Shown here: positions 10,596-22,026 of the stretch, in pieces
How the letters are laid out: the number at the start of each line of letters is the position of its first letter
How positions within the stretch are numbered: position 1 is the first letter of the stretch
The notes under the pieces: model-generated
Told to the model about the DNA's origin: nothing
Databases searched by the model: none
Seen by the model: the letters and a program-made list of their open reading frames with translations, nothing else
DNA from: Galeopsis tetrahit
Lineage: Eukaryota > Streptophyta > Magnoliopsida > Lamiales > Lamiaceae
DNA: 64,000 nucleotides
Direction of reading: 5' to 3'
Assembly (NCBI GenBank): GCA_963675135.1
Contig: OY776119.1
Location: 1,736,001-1,800,000 of the forward strand
Made by a program: the position numbers and the translations under genes

Positions 10596-13500
10596 CTGGA
10601 GTAGAGGTGGATTTGACTGAAACATACTATAGGTCAAATATGAGGACAGCTTTTAAGGATATGAAAGGAGTTGTGTTTACAGAAGAGCATATAGCAGAAT
10701 TGAAAAAGACTCCATTCTGGCTACTAATGAATTCACTTTGCATCAACGTTACTGCTTCGCTGAAGAAAAGGTGTAAGAAATACGAGAGTGATATAGTGGA
10801 GCTTGTTAGGCGATTCGACTTTGAAACCGAAAGTTTTGTGATCGGGGGAACTAGGCTATTCTTATCTAGGTCTGATGCAGAGCTTATACTTGGAATAAGC
10901 TGTGGGAGTGATGATATAAGACACAGGGTGGATGAGTATCATCACCCTGCTTAGGTGAATAGATGTTTTTGTGAAGATATGGAAGCAAGGCCACAGCATT
11001 ATAATTCGTTGTACAAAGCTCAGATACTCACAACGCTGAAGGCTGTTGTTCGGAGAAATTATGCTGAATCAAGTAAAGATGTGGCAAGGTTGTTATGTTG
11101 TTACTTATTGGTGGCTGTTCTTTGCCCAGTTCGAAGTTCAGCTGTCCCGTGGCATCTGACAATGTACTTGGAAAATTTTTCAAATATCTGCAAGTATGAC
11201 TGGAATACTTTTATAGTTGATCAATTGAAAAAACAGATAAGAAGGAGTAAGCAGTTAAAAGCGGGTGGTTGTGCAATGATGTTACCGGTAAATTTTCCCC
11301 AAAAAACTTGGAAATTCAATACTTTGTATTGTTTATTAAAGTTTTTACACGAAATCTGCATTATGTTCTTAACAGTTATTTTTGCGTATGTTAAATGCAG
11401 TTTTGGTTATGCGAGCATACAAGGCTTGTCAAGCCAAATAATACATCGGCTTTCCCTCGATTCCTGAAATGGGATACTGGAGCACTGCATTCTGCCATAG
11501 TTGATGGGAAATTGAGTCGTTCAACCCAAGTAATATTATATACAATTACATTGATTTGATAACTTTATTATAGCAACCAGTAAATATTTACGATATTATA
11601 TGAAAACAGGTCTTTACAGACGAACCCAAAGCTACAACATATGAGAAGGAACAACTCTTGATTCTTCGTCAATTCAGATGCGTGGATAAGGTTGCAGATG
11701 AGACAGGAAGTGGTACACCTTCAGCGCTTGACAAGAGCTCGTCCGATGTTTCAACAAGATCTAACCCATTACGCAAAGTACAGAATTTGATGTTTAAAGG
11801 TTCAAGTTCAAAATGTTTTGAGGTTGGATCCAGTTCTAATGGGAAAAAGAGCATTTCGATTGAATGCCCATCTTTTGATATTGGTATTGAAAAAGATGTG
11901 TCTGAGGGATTAAATTTGAAAGATGATAATGATCCTGTTCTTATGGTGTGTAAGGAGATAAACAAAACTGTTGGAGATGTGGTTGATGATGATCAAGCTG
12001 CTGTGTGTGGGAATGAGGATGTAAATAGAACTGATGGAGCTGGTAGTAGTAAGGGTATTGTTGTAGACAGTGTCGGTGTGCATGAAAATATGACTAATTC
12101 TGTAGGTGAAAAGAGCAGTTTGAGGAAGGTTGATGATTTGATGAATCAAGTAGGAGCTCTACAGTCACAAATCCTAGTTGTGAGGTTAAACTGTGATGCA
12201 GACTTATCGAAGAAGGACCTAGAAATTAATAAGCTGAAAAGTGATAACCAGAGGTTTGAAAAAAGGGTTGAAATGTTGGTATCTCAATTAGTTGCTGGCA
12301 AGAAAGAGCTAGAAGATGTGAAGGAAAAGTTTGACAAACAATTGAGTCTTAAAGAGAATGAGATTGTGGCATTGAAAGCCGAGAATCAAAGGTTGGCCAA
12401 GAATTTAGATGCCACAGTTGAACTCTTCTCATCTACAATGATTGAGGAAACTGATTTAGGAACGGGTGTTGAAAACACGGATGATGGAGTTCAGAATGAT
12501 GCTGTTGTAGATGACAAAATTAGGCAAGAAGAAAATACGGAGGATGTTGTTTTGAATGAGGCTGTAGCAGATGAGATAATGGGGGAGCCAGAAAACACAG
12601 ACTTGGGATTGGTTGTTCCATTACTAGAATACGGTGAAAAGACCCCTGAAATGAAAGTGCAGAAGAAGAAACAGTGGCCATCTCCGGGGTCATTGGTTAA
12701 TCGAATTAAGGGGAGGACAGTAAAAGATGACAGGAAACCTGTGATAGTATCCCCTCAACCTCTTACAAATGAACTGATAACAGTTCATGAAATAAAAGAC
12801 GATGATGGCGATGATACTGTGAATGAAGAGGTGGAAAGAAAGAAAAGAGCATCCGTGAGATACCCTTTTAACAATAAGCTAGCAACAGTGAGGAAAATTT
12901 CTGCGTATGTTAGAGAGCAACTGTTCACTGAGTTAAAGAACAATGGTCCACAGTAAGTATAACATAGATTGTTCAATTTCTATTATTGTATATAACTATA
13001 ATTGAAATGTATATAAGTTGTTAATATTCTTATGTGTTCTTTTCACTATCTTGGTCGTACTCATTTATGCATATTACAGTTGCATTGTATGGCATGCGGA
13101 TATACCACTAGCAGACGTGTCAGTTCAGATGTTAATTGACGTTGCAAATGATGGGCAGATTACCAGTCAGGTACATTGTGTAATCTATTAATATTGAATA
13201 TAATGTACAATATTGACTCTAGATAAATTGTTTATGTTTTAATGAATTTTAGGTGGTTAATGCATGGGGGGATATGTTAAGATCAGTTCTATTTAGTCCG
13301 AGGCCAGAATCAAGGAGTGTGAAAGTGTTTACAGCAACATGCTGGGTATTTCATCATTTCATATTGGTTTTCCTAACATTAACTAAAGATTGTTTATGTG
13401 TAAGATTACATATAATTTTCGTATACATGTTTTTGTGCAGGCACTAATTACAAACCGTCAAATAGCCAAGCAAAAAGCTTTTCACTCACTTATAGATAAA

Positions 13501-13704
13501 GTTATTGAAGATAACATTGAGAAAAAGATATTTCTGTTCCCAATAATTGTTTCTCAATTGGGATCTTCAACTGGACTAAAAGCGATTGATCATTGGACAC
13601 TGCTGCAGCTTAATCTGACTACTAGGGAATGGACCTTCTATAATTCAATTCCTCCAAGGACAAAGGCACATGTAGATTCATATTTGACAGAGTCATTAAA
13701 TGTG
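10596..13704 (+). CDS. Central exons of the Ulp1-like gene (N-terminal domain to catalytic His)
   Basis: Six exons (10596-11287, 11401-11529, 11610-12952, 13080-13170, 13253-13345, 13441-13704). The first encodes a conserved region (TETYYRSNMR..FWLLMNSLC..) seen in plant Ulp1-like transposon proteins, but an in-frame TAG at 10952-10954 interrupts it; the frame is open on both sides, so a single nonsense change is the simplest reading. The long exon has heptad-like stretches near 12130-12420 and an acidic, repetitive tail. The last exon holds IDHWTLLQLNL with the presumed catalytic His and FYNS in the Asp position. It ends at a consensus donor, GTAAGT, at 13705. Confidence 0.65.
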
Positions 13705-13753
13705 GTAAGTAATTCCTTAATGTATAGTTTTTTGTTATAAATTGTTTATAATA

Positions 13754-15044
13754 TGTTGGGATATGAATCCTAGAACAAGTCCTAAATGATGAATAAAAGA
13801 TAAAAGATGAAGTTTTGATAAGCCAAAAGAAGACTTGAATATTTTCTAAGTATTGATTGATCTAGTCTAGTTGAGTTGAAGTCATCTTGTACAGATCAGT
13901 AGAATTCACAAGACAAGTACTGTTTATAATACAAGTATTATTAAAAGATAAGTACGATTTATAAGTACTTCGTATATTCGTATTTGATTGTATATGTTAG
14001 TCTGTTATTGAGCTATAAATATTGTATAGAGCTCATGTTTTCTATATGTAATAGATAGATTCTTTGTATAGTTATAAGTTGACTAAGCTTGTGTTATAAA
14101 AGCTTAAAGTAATGTAATAGTCTTGTTAGATTAGTTGATAGGGCTAGATTAGTTCTATGATGTAATCTGATAAAGCCTACTGCACAAGTCAAGTAGAAGA
14201 CGCAGTCTACTACTACTGGAGAAGACAGGTGTGCAACTACACAAAGACAGGTCAAATTGAAGTTAGTTACAAACGCGTATTGAAGCTAAAAGGTTGAAGA
14301 ATTAATTGATTGAAGAAACGCGTGAAAAGATAAAAAGAATCAGTTACAAGTTAGTTTTCAAGAAAGGTTGGTTACAACTACCTAAGTTCTTGGAATTTGA
14401 AGTCTATAAATACCCCAAGGTATTCATTGGTTAAAGACTACTGAAATATTGATACTGCAAACATTATTAAAGATTCAAGTGAAGTTTACTCTCAGAGATT
14501 GAAGTTCAGATAGAAGCCAGAAGACAAGTGAAGAATCAAGAAGGCTACTACTGAAGATCAGAGAAGTTTTTAGTTTTGTTTTGTTATTTTTCAAGGTGCT
14601 AGATACTTGTAAAATTTCTAGTAAGATTGTAGACATATCTGGAGGTATTGTCTGTTGAAGATCTAAGTCTTCTTCTTGAGACTTTAAAGACAGGAACATA
14701 CACTTGTACTCGATTGGAAGAGTTTAGTGGAAACATCACAACTGGGTTTGTGAGAGTGGATGTAGACAAGTTGTCGAACCACTATAAATTGTTTGTGTTG
14801 TTTACTTTACAGTCTGTTTAATTGTTTAATTGTTGAATTACATAACTGATCTAGACTAGTTGAGTATACATAAAACAGAGTTCTCGAATTAAGTTGAGTA
14901 TAATCTTTAATTGGGCTCATTGTTAATTTCATATTCCGCACAGTGTAATTCTGATATATCGAAAGATTTTAGAAAAGTCTATTCACCCCCCTCTAGACAT
15001 TTTCTTTAGCTTCCCTCGATATTAACTCAACTTAGGGACCTACA
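13754..15044 (+). repeat. 5' LTR of the copia element
   Basis: Begins TGTTGGGATATG and ends GGGACCTACA. Same length as the 3' LTR, with three substitutions and no indels. A TATAAATAC stretch near 14405 could be the promoter TATA box. Short open frames inside it are not genes. Confidence 0.95.
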
Positions 15045-15046
15045 AG

Positions 15047-15059
15047 TGGTATCAGAGCC
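15047..15059 (+). other. Primer-binding site (initiator-Met tRNA)
   Basis: TGGTATCAGAGCC, two bases after the 5' LTR, is complementary to the 3' end of plant initiator methionine tRNA, the usual primer of copia elements. Confidence 0.93.
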
Positions 15060-15243
15060 TTTAGTTTACGAACTGCTGTTTCTTGATAACCAACACAAGA
15101 CTTGGGTGAAGTCTTGATCTTTGATTGTTCATGTATACGTGTTCTTGATCAAATATTCCTGTTATATCCGTTTCGTGCTCCCTGTACTTGACTTATCTGC
15201 TATTCTTGATCATAACTTTACTTAGCACTTATTTCTTGAAATC

Positions 15244-17787
15244 ATGTCTCTTGAGATCAGCGCTAACAAGTTACCTAAGTTCCAGGTTCAAGATTATGAC
15301 TATTGGAAACTAAGGATGGAAGCCATCTTCAGTTCCACTCACGACTTAATGATCTCCGTCATCACTGAAGGTCCAATAGTAACCATGATCCCAAACACTG
15401 CTGCCCTCGACGCAAATCAACCCGTGGGTACACTCGTCAAGAAACCAAGGTCAGAACTAACCTCTGAAGAAATGAGACAGAATAATTTGGATAGCTTGGC
15501 CAAGAATTACATCTTACACACTCTTCCTAACGAGTATCTGGGAAAAGTGTTAAAATGTAAAACTGCCAAAGAAATGTGGGATCGCTTAGCCATCATTTGT
15601 GAAGGGACATCCCTAATCAAAGAAAGCAAGCTCTCCACTGCAGTCCAAAGATTCGAATCATTTCATATGAAAGCTGGTGAAACTATAGACCAGTTGGATA
15701 CTCGTTTTACTAAAATCATGAATGACTTGGAAGTCCTTGGTAAATCTTATACTCCACGTGAAATCAATCTTAGGATTCTCAAAAGCCTTGATAGTCGATG
15801 GAAGATGGTAAAAATGCTTGTTAAGAATACCCAAGATATAGACGTATGGACAGCAGAAACTATGTTTCAAACTCTAAAGGCTCATGAGTTTGACTTAGAC
15901 GAAGATGAACCCATAGTAAGTAGTGACAGAGAACATGCTGTATCTAAGAACGTTGCTTTTAAGGCTAGTTCGTCTAAGATAGACAGGTCTAAGACTAAAA
16001 CTGGGTCTGCTTCTATTAAAGACGAGATAGATACTGATCTTAGTCTGAAGGATCAGGTAAGCCTCATGGTTAGAAAGTTTGATAGGCTGAATAAACGTTT
16101 CGGAAGATATAAGAAGTTCTATAGAGAGCATAGAGGGTCTGCTTCTAAGAACTCGTCTGAGACCAGACGAGACCGAAACTCGTCCGAAAGGAGAGACGAA
16201 GTCTCGAAAGGTAACAGACAAGATAGAGAGTCTGATGGTAGGAAGATTACTCGTTCTGATAGACGTGATAAACGAAGGAACAACTCTCCTATTAAAAAGG
16301 CTACTAATGATCTCGTGTGCTATAACTGTGAGAAACCAGGTCACTACATATATGAATGTCCAGACCTGAGTACCGATGATCGAGAAGAACGCAAAGCACG
16401 AAGGGAAAGAAGATACAACCGTGGTAAGAAGGCAATGATGGCCAATGATGACTCTGACTCTGACTCAGACGAGTTGCCATCATCCTCATCTAGCTACCCG
16501 TCTGAACAAGATCACGATGAAGCTTTCATAGTAGATGATGGTCTATGCTTCATGGCTAAAATCGACCAAGAGGTATCATCTGTTACTTCTTTTCAATCTT
16601 GTGATGAATCAGATTCTGATGAAAGTGACACTGCCAGTAGCCAAGTAGGGAGTAGTCTTCAGCACTCTACTAGTGCAGTTGAAGACGACCTCCTACTTGC
16701 CAACAAGGCATTCATTGAAGTCAGTGACGAAAACATCATCTTAAGACAAGAAATCATTGATCTTAAGGAAGCTCAGTCTAAAGTAGATCCTAATATAACA
16801 GTCCTAAATAAACGCTTGCAAGAAGAGTTGAGACAACTCAAAGACAAGTGTGCATTGACAGACAAGTTGTACCAAGACCTACTTAAGACACATGCTACTG
16901 AGAAACATGAATTCAATGTTTTACAAAGCAAGTTCAAAAAGCTTGAAGAACGTAATAAGTTCTTAGAAACCGAGGTTGTCACTCTAGACCTTAAACTTAC
17001 TGACCTGGTTAACTCATCTAAGGTTAACCTTGAACTGTCAGATAGGTATAGGGCTCCTGATGACAAGACAGGCATAGGTGCTGAGACATCAAGCTCGTCT
17101 ACTCTAGTTCCTAAGAACCCTACTATTTTCATCTCAAGCTCTTTGACTAATGATAAAGGAAAAGAACCAATGATATACGATATTGACACTCCATCTAAAG
17201 GCACTGTACCAAGACAAGCTCGAGTTAACATTCCAATTACCAAGGGAGGTAAAAAGAATGGTAACAACAAGCCTGTTCAACCTAGAACTAATCTTCAAAG
17301 GACTAGGAATCGTGGACGACCAAATCAGGTCAGATACGAGGATTGGTATCCCGAGGAGACTAGTACTAAACTAGTACAGACTAGACGACAAGAGTCTAGA
17401 CCTCCTTTCATAAGGCAGTCTCAACTCTACTCATCTAGACCTAGACAGGAAGGTCCAAAATATCGTACACAAGCGGTTCTATATCCTCCACCTTTGTCAT
17501 ACGATATTAAAGGAGGAGAAAGACCTAAACATGTCTATAAACCGTATGGACCTAATGCATACAAACCCTACTCTGACTATCATAGACAAGTGCCTGCTCA
17601 AGTAGAGATCAAGTCGAAAGGCTATCTCCAAAGAGTAGACCCGAACTCGACTGATAGGCCAGATAAGGATAACAAGGTCTTATTTTGCAACAAATATGGT
17701 CGAAAGCTTAAAAGATCAAACTTGTTCAGGACTCCAATGTACATTTGGATTCCATTGAACTCGACTAACCCCCCAGGACCCCAATAA
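15244..17787 (+). CDS. gag: Copia Gag polyprotein (long, Sirevirus-like)
   Basis: The 847-residue frame starts MSLEISANKLPKF at the first ATG after the primer site. Residues ~1-230 form the copia Gag domain (YWKLRMEA; KEMWDRL). A CCHC zinc knuckle spans residues 359-372 (C-x2-C-x4-H-x4-C), as needed for RNA binding in the virus-like particle. A coiled coil is likely at ~480-590, and the tail is basic with many Arg and Pro. The tail also contains the KYGRKLKRSN..MYIWIP block that precedes protease in relatives. The frame ends at TAA 17785-17787. The protease frame follows about 20 bp on and is shifted, so this is either a real Gag/Pol boundary or decay. It is much longer than a typical ~300-residue copia Gag. 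Confidence 0.9.
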   Translation: MSLEISANKLPKFQVQDYDYWKLRMEAIFSSTHDLMISVITEGPIVTMIPNTAALDANQPVGTLVKKPRSELTSEEMRQNNLDSLAKNYILHTLPNEYLGKVLKCKTAKEMWDRLAIICEGTSLIKESKLSTAVQRFESFHMKAGETIDQLDTRFTKIMNDLEVLGKSYTPREINLRILKSLDSRWKMVKMLVKNTQDIDVWTAETMFQTLKAHEFDLDEDEPIVSSDREHAVSKNVAFKASSSKIDRSKTKTGSASIKDEIDTDLSLKDQVSLMVRKFDRLNKRFGRYKKFYREHRGSASKNSSETRRDRNSSERRDEVSKGNRQDRESDGRKITRSDRRDKRRNNSPIKKATNDLVCYNCEKPGHYIYECPDLSTDDREERKARRERRYNRGKKAMMANDDSDSDSDELPSSSSSYPSEQDHDEAFIVDDGLCFMAKIDQEVSSVTSFQSCDESDSDESDTASSQVGSSLQHSTSAVEDDLLLANKAFIEVSDENIILRQEIIDLKEAQSKVDPNITVLNKRLQEELRQLKDKCALTDKLYQDLLKTHATEKHEFNVLQSKFKKLEERNKFLETEVVTLDLKLTDLVNSSKVNLELSDRYRAPDDKTGIGAETSSSSTLVPKNPTIFISSSLTNDKGKEPMIYDIDTPSKGTVPRQARVNIPITKGGKKNGNNKPVQPRTNLQRTRNRGRPNQVRYEDWYPEETSTKLVQTRRQESRPPFIRQSQLYSSRPRQEGPKYRTQAVLYPPPLSYDIKGGERPKHVYKPYGPNAYKPYSDYHRQVPAQVEIKSKGYLQRVDPNSTDRPDKDNKVLFCNKYGRKLKRSNLFRTPMYIWIPLNSTNPPGPQ

Positions 17788-17807
17788 ACAAGGAGGGTAC
17801 CTAAATT

Positions 17808-20165
17808 ATGAAATATCATCTATTGCAGGGTCGACTCGATCTATACAAGAAAGGTGGCTCAACTGGAGAAACTTGGTACATAGACAGTGGCTGTTCGCAC
17901 CACATGACTGGTACCAAGACTCTCTTGTCAAGCTACCATGAGCAAGAAGGACCAAAAGTGATATTTGGTGATAGCTCCATTGCTGTTACTAAAGGATTTG
18001 GTTACATTCGGAATGGAGACATAGAGATTCAAGATGTTTCTTATGTTGAAGGCTTGAAATACAATTTACTCTCTGTTTCACAATTTTGTGATCGTGGATA
18101 GAAGGTGCAGTTCAAAAGTCAGAAATGTGAAATCATTGACAAAAAGACACACACAGTCTTACTGGTCGGCATTAGACAAGGAAGTGTGTACATAGTGAAC
18201 TGGAACAGTTGTCCGAGGGACACCTGTCTACTTACTAAGAATCCTAAAGAACTCGGCTGGCTCTGGCATAGACGCCTTTGTCATCTAAACTTTAAGGTTC
18301 TTAATAAGATAGCCAGAGACTACCTTGTGGAAGGTATTCCCAATGAAGTCTACTATAAGTCACATGTATGCACGTCCTTTCAAAAAGGTAAACAGGTAAA
18401 GGGTTCTTTTAAATCTATTCCATCCCTCTCAACCAGTAGAGTTCTTGAACTTCTACATATGGACTTACATGGCCCAATAACTCCTCCAACTTTGAACGGT
18501 AGAAGGTACACACTTGTTGTGGTAGATGACTATTCTAAGTTCACTTGGGTAGTCTTCTTACACAAGAAGAGTGATACACAAACACTTTTGCCTGATCTAT
18601 TGAAGAAGTTACAGGTTGAGAAGAATCAGTCAATTGTCAAGATCCGTAGTGACAAGGGTACTGAATTCATTAACTGCTATATTAAAGAATTTTGTTCTAA
18701 GCGTGGCATCCAGCACCTTACTAGTGCAGCAAGGACACCACAACAAAATGGAGTAGCAGAGCGAAGGAACAGAACTCTCAAGGAGGCCTGCAGGACCATG
18801 CTGACAGAGTATAATACGCCTCAGAAATTTTGGGCAGAAGCTATCAATACTGCATGCCACTCACAAAATAGAAGTGCTATCAATAAAGCACTAGGTAAGA
18901 CGCCCTATGAGGTATGGAAAGGTAGAAAACCCAGAGTTTCATATTTTCATATATTTGGATGCAAGTGTTTCATCCATAACAATGGGAAAAGCAAGTTGAA
19001 TGCATTCGATGCTAAAGCAGACGAGGGGATATTCTTAGGATACTCCTCGACTAGCAAAGCATTTAGAGTATTCAACTACTCAACCCTTTGTGTGGAAGAA
19101 ACACCACATGTGGTTTTCGAAGAATCTCAACAGGACTCGTCTGCCAACAAGATCAGTGAGAAAGTTACTGAGCTAACTATCGAATCTGACAAAGACTCAG
19201 AGGTATATGAATCCGTTCAAGCATACAATCCATTCATGAAAGCTCTCGAGTCAAATGACCAGAAGAAGGTGAGTACTCAAGGTAACTCTACTAGACCAGT
19301 TGACATGCCTAAACTAGTCGACTCGTCTACTCCTATTAAATCTTCTGATGATAATGATGTTGACATGTATGATGCTGTACATGATATAGATGATAATACT
19401 ATTGTTAAGAATAGAAATACATGGAAATCAGCGCATAATACTGAAAATATTATTGGTGACTCTACTGTTGGTGTGAAGACTAGACGACAACTCTTTGAGT
19501 CACAAGAACAATCTAGTCCATCTCTGTTTTGCTGGTGTTGTTTCCTCTCATCTATCGAGCCTAAAACCATCAAAGAGGCTTTAGGTGATAGTAATTGGAT
19601 CATCGCTATGCAAGACGAGTTGAATCAGTTTGTTCGAAATGACGTCTGGGAACTTGTCGATAGACCGAAACATCATAATGTAGTTGGCACTCGATGGATT
19701 TTCAAGAATAAGAAAGATGAGAATGATGTAGTTGTTCGTAATAAGGCTAGACTAGTCGCCCAAGGCTATTCACAAGCTGAAGGCATAGACTATGATGAAA
19801 CATATGCTCCTGTTGCTAGACTAGAAGCCATTCGATTGTTTCTTGCATATGCTGCTTACATGAAATTTACTGTATATCAAATGGATGTTAAAAGTGCATT
19901 GCTTAATGGTATTCTTGTGGAAGAAGTATATGTTGAACAACCCCCAGGTTTCGAAGTCAAAGGTAATCAGGTATACAAATTAAAGAAGGCCTTATATGGA
20001 CTAAAGCAAGCTCCAAGAGCCTGGTACGATACTCTTTCTCAATTTCTATTAGAAAATGGTTTTACTAAAGGCAAGGTAGACAGAACCTTGTTTAGAAGAC
20101 AAGAAGGGAAAGACATTTTGCTCGTCCAAATTTACGTAGATGACATCATTTTTTGGTTCACCTAA
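17808..20165 (+). pseudogene. pol: Copia Pol part 1: protease, integrase, first part of reverse transcriptase (broken)
   Basis: One frame, interrupted by TAG at 18099-18101. The protease has its aspartate at 17883 in the IDSG motif. The GAG-pre-integrase zinc motif has a Phe (18378-18380) where the last Cys is expected. The integrase D, D and E are at 18462, 18651 and 18759 (in RSDKG and NGVAERRNR contexts). RT motifs include YDETYAPVAR, the aspartate at 19884 and YVDD at 20133-20144. Immediately after YVDD, a run of six T (20149-20154), one longer than the frame needs, shifts reading to a stop at 20163-20165. RNase H continues in the next frame. So protease, integrase and RT would not be made as one protein. 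Confidence 0.9.
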
Positions 20166-21090
20166 CAAAGAGCTGAGTGAAAGTTTCTCAACACTCATGC
20201 AAAGTAAATTTGAGATGTCTATGATGGGTGAAATGAATTACTTTCTTGGACTTCAAGTAAAACAGACCCCTGAAGGGATTTTCATAAATCAAGCAAAGTA
20301 TACTAGAAATCTTCTAGACAAGTATGGTATTAAGACATGCAAGTATGCTGGCGTACCTATGCTACCTACATACAGAATGGACCCAGACGAACAAGGTAAG
20401 TGTACTGATCAAACTCATTACCGTGGTCTAATTGGTTCATTACTCTACTTAACTGCTAGTAGACCTGATATTGCATTTTCTGTTGGAGTATGTGCTCGTT
20501 TTCAAGCTAATCCAAAAGAGAGTCATATGGAAACCACTAAAAGGATTCTGAAATATTTGAAAGGAACCATCAATCGTGGTATATGGTATCCCTCGAATGA
20601 TGATTTATCTCTAAGTGGCTACTCTGATTCTGATTTTGGTGGTTGCAGAATAGATAGGAAATCTACATCTGGTTCTTGTCAATTCTTAGGCACAAAACTC
20701 ATTTCATGGTTTTCAAAAAAGCAGACAAGTGTTGCTACCTCTACTACTGAAGCCGAGTACATGGCTGCTGGTAGTTGTTGTAGTCAATTATTATGGCTTA
20801 TTCAACAGCTTAGAGATTATAATATTTGTGAATCAAATGTTCCTATATTCTGTGATAGTAACAGTGCAATTGCCATTACACAAAATCCTGTTCTGCACAC
20901 ACGGTGTAAGCATGTTGATGTGAAACACCATTTCATACGCGATCATGTAGAAAAGAAGGATATTCGCATGGAAAAGATTCATACGGATTTTCAAAGAGCT
21001 GATATTTTCACAAAACCATTAGCTGAGGCACGATTTCATGAATTATGCATTAGTCTAGGACTAATTGATCTTGATCCTACTAGTATGTAG
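20140..21090 (+). CDS. pol: Copia Pol part 2: end of reverse transcriptase and RNase H
   Basis: This frame continues Pol after the one-base T insertion at 20149-20154. It holds the RT thumb region (YFLGLQV; LIGSLLYLTASRPDI) and the whole copia RNase H: YSDSDFGG, TEAEYMA, FCDSNSAI and KHVDVKHHFIRD carry the expected acidic residues. It ends ADIFTKPLAEARF..LGLIDLDPTSM at TAG 21088-21090, the usual copia terminus, so nothing is missing at the 3' end of pol. No start codon for separate expression is credible. Confidence 0.9.
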   Translation: MTSFFGSPNKELSESFSTLMQSKFEMSMMGEMNYFLGLQVKQTPEGIFINQAKYTRNLLDKYGIKTCKYAGVPMLPTYRMDPDEQGKCTDQTHYRGLIGSLLYLTASRPDIAFSVGVCARFQANPKESHMETTKRILKYLKGTINRGIWYPSNDDLSLSGYSDSDFGGCRIDRKSTSGSCQFLGTKLISWFSKKQTSVATSTTEAEYMAAGSCCSQLLWLIQQLRDYNICESNVPIFCDSNSAIAITQNPVLHTRCKHVDVKHHFIRDHVEKKDIRMEKIHTDFQRADIFTKPLAEARFHELCISLGLIDLDPTSM

Positions 21091-22026
21091 AAATGTAGTA
21101 ACCAGACAGGTACAGTCCTAAGAAGAAAGGAGAAATAGACAAGTTACCACAAAAGAGCAGAGCACTCGTCTACTCACTCAACAGACAGGTATACAAGGTC
21201 AGACAAGTTGACCAAACAACCCGATGAGGAAGCTGGTAAAGCTGAGGGTAATACTAAGGGAATAAACATTTAAGGGGGAATCTTTGAATTCTTAAAAATC
21301 CTTGTGTTGACTCTTAAGTTTGGATACGGTCATCTTGTTTGAACCTTGATCATTGATTTAAATTAATATTCGTCATATAAATTCTACTCGACTATCTGTC
21401 GTACTAAAGAAGACAGGTACATAAAGTTGTTCGACATTCAGACAGATACGCATAGTCGAAGGGGGAACTCATCTGGTGGACATAAGACTACTCGTCTTGT
21501 GCCATTAAACCTACTCGCCTTATGAAGCTTAGTCCTACTCATCTGTTCTGGATGGACTCGAACAGACAAGCTAAGTTTTCATTGATTTACATAGGATATG
21601 TGTTAAAATGTTTACTCGAAACAAATTAACAATGTTAAAGCAATAAGATTGTGTTAAAATTTGGAAATTCTAGAATTGGATTTATACACCACTAGTTAAT
21701 GAGGTGTACACATTCAATTCATGCCAAAACACGACCTAAATAGGTCAGATGAATACACTCTTTAAGTTTGCACATAAGAAAGGCGGATTTCAATTTGTAC
21801 AAAATCAATTCACATTTTTTCTCTCGGTTCCGTAACTGAATGCCAAAGGTCTCTACCGTTGGATCAAATTTTTTCGATCTTGACCGTTGGATCAAAAATT
21901 CTGTTTTAAACAAAAAAAAAACCAACACTTGCACACGTCTTGCCTCACGTTTCATAACTTCTCTACTACTTGCTAACAGTGATTTTCTGCATAATCTACT
22001 TTCTTGTTCGTTTCAAATATTTTAAC
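21091..22026 (+). other. Spacer between pol and ORF3 with two internal polypurine tracts
   Basis: There is no open frame of note here. Two copies of AAGGGGGAA (21272-21280 and 21458-21466) resemble the tract in front of the 3' LTR. Repeated polypurine tracts of this kind are reported as a Sirevirus hallmark. The spacer would be a leader if ORF3 is made from a subgenomic or spliced RNA. Confidence 0.6.

Noticed and set aside
11669..12149. Minus-strand frames of 79-98 codons within the long Ulp1-like exon
   Set aside because: They overlap a well-supported plus-strand exon and have no recognisable protein features.
14475..14699. Identical 74-codon frames in both LTRs (also 26336-26560)
   Set aside because: Antisense to the LTR and identical only because the LTRs are; no domain.
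15658..17270. Minus-strand frames inside gag (61-165 codons)
   Set aside because: Shadows of the long Gag frame; no conserved motif and no transcription signals.
17785..17810. Programmed Gag/Pol frameshift signal
   Set aside because: A stop and a one-base frame change occur close together, but no clear slippery site with pseudoknot was seen; without other copies it cannot be told from decay.
21970..22026. Hydrophobic N-terminal extension of ORF3 (signal-peptide-like)
   Set aside because: It requires a TTG start; the first ATG is at 22027, and nothing suggests non-ATG initiation.
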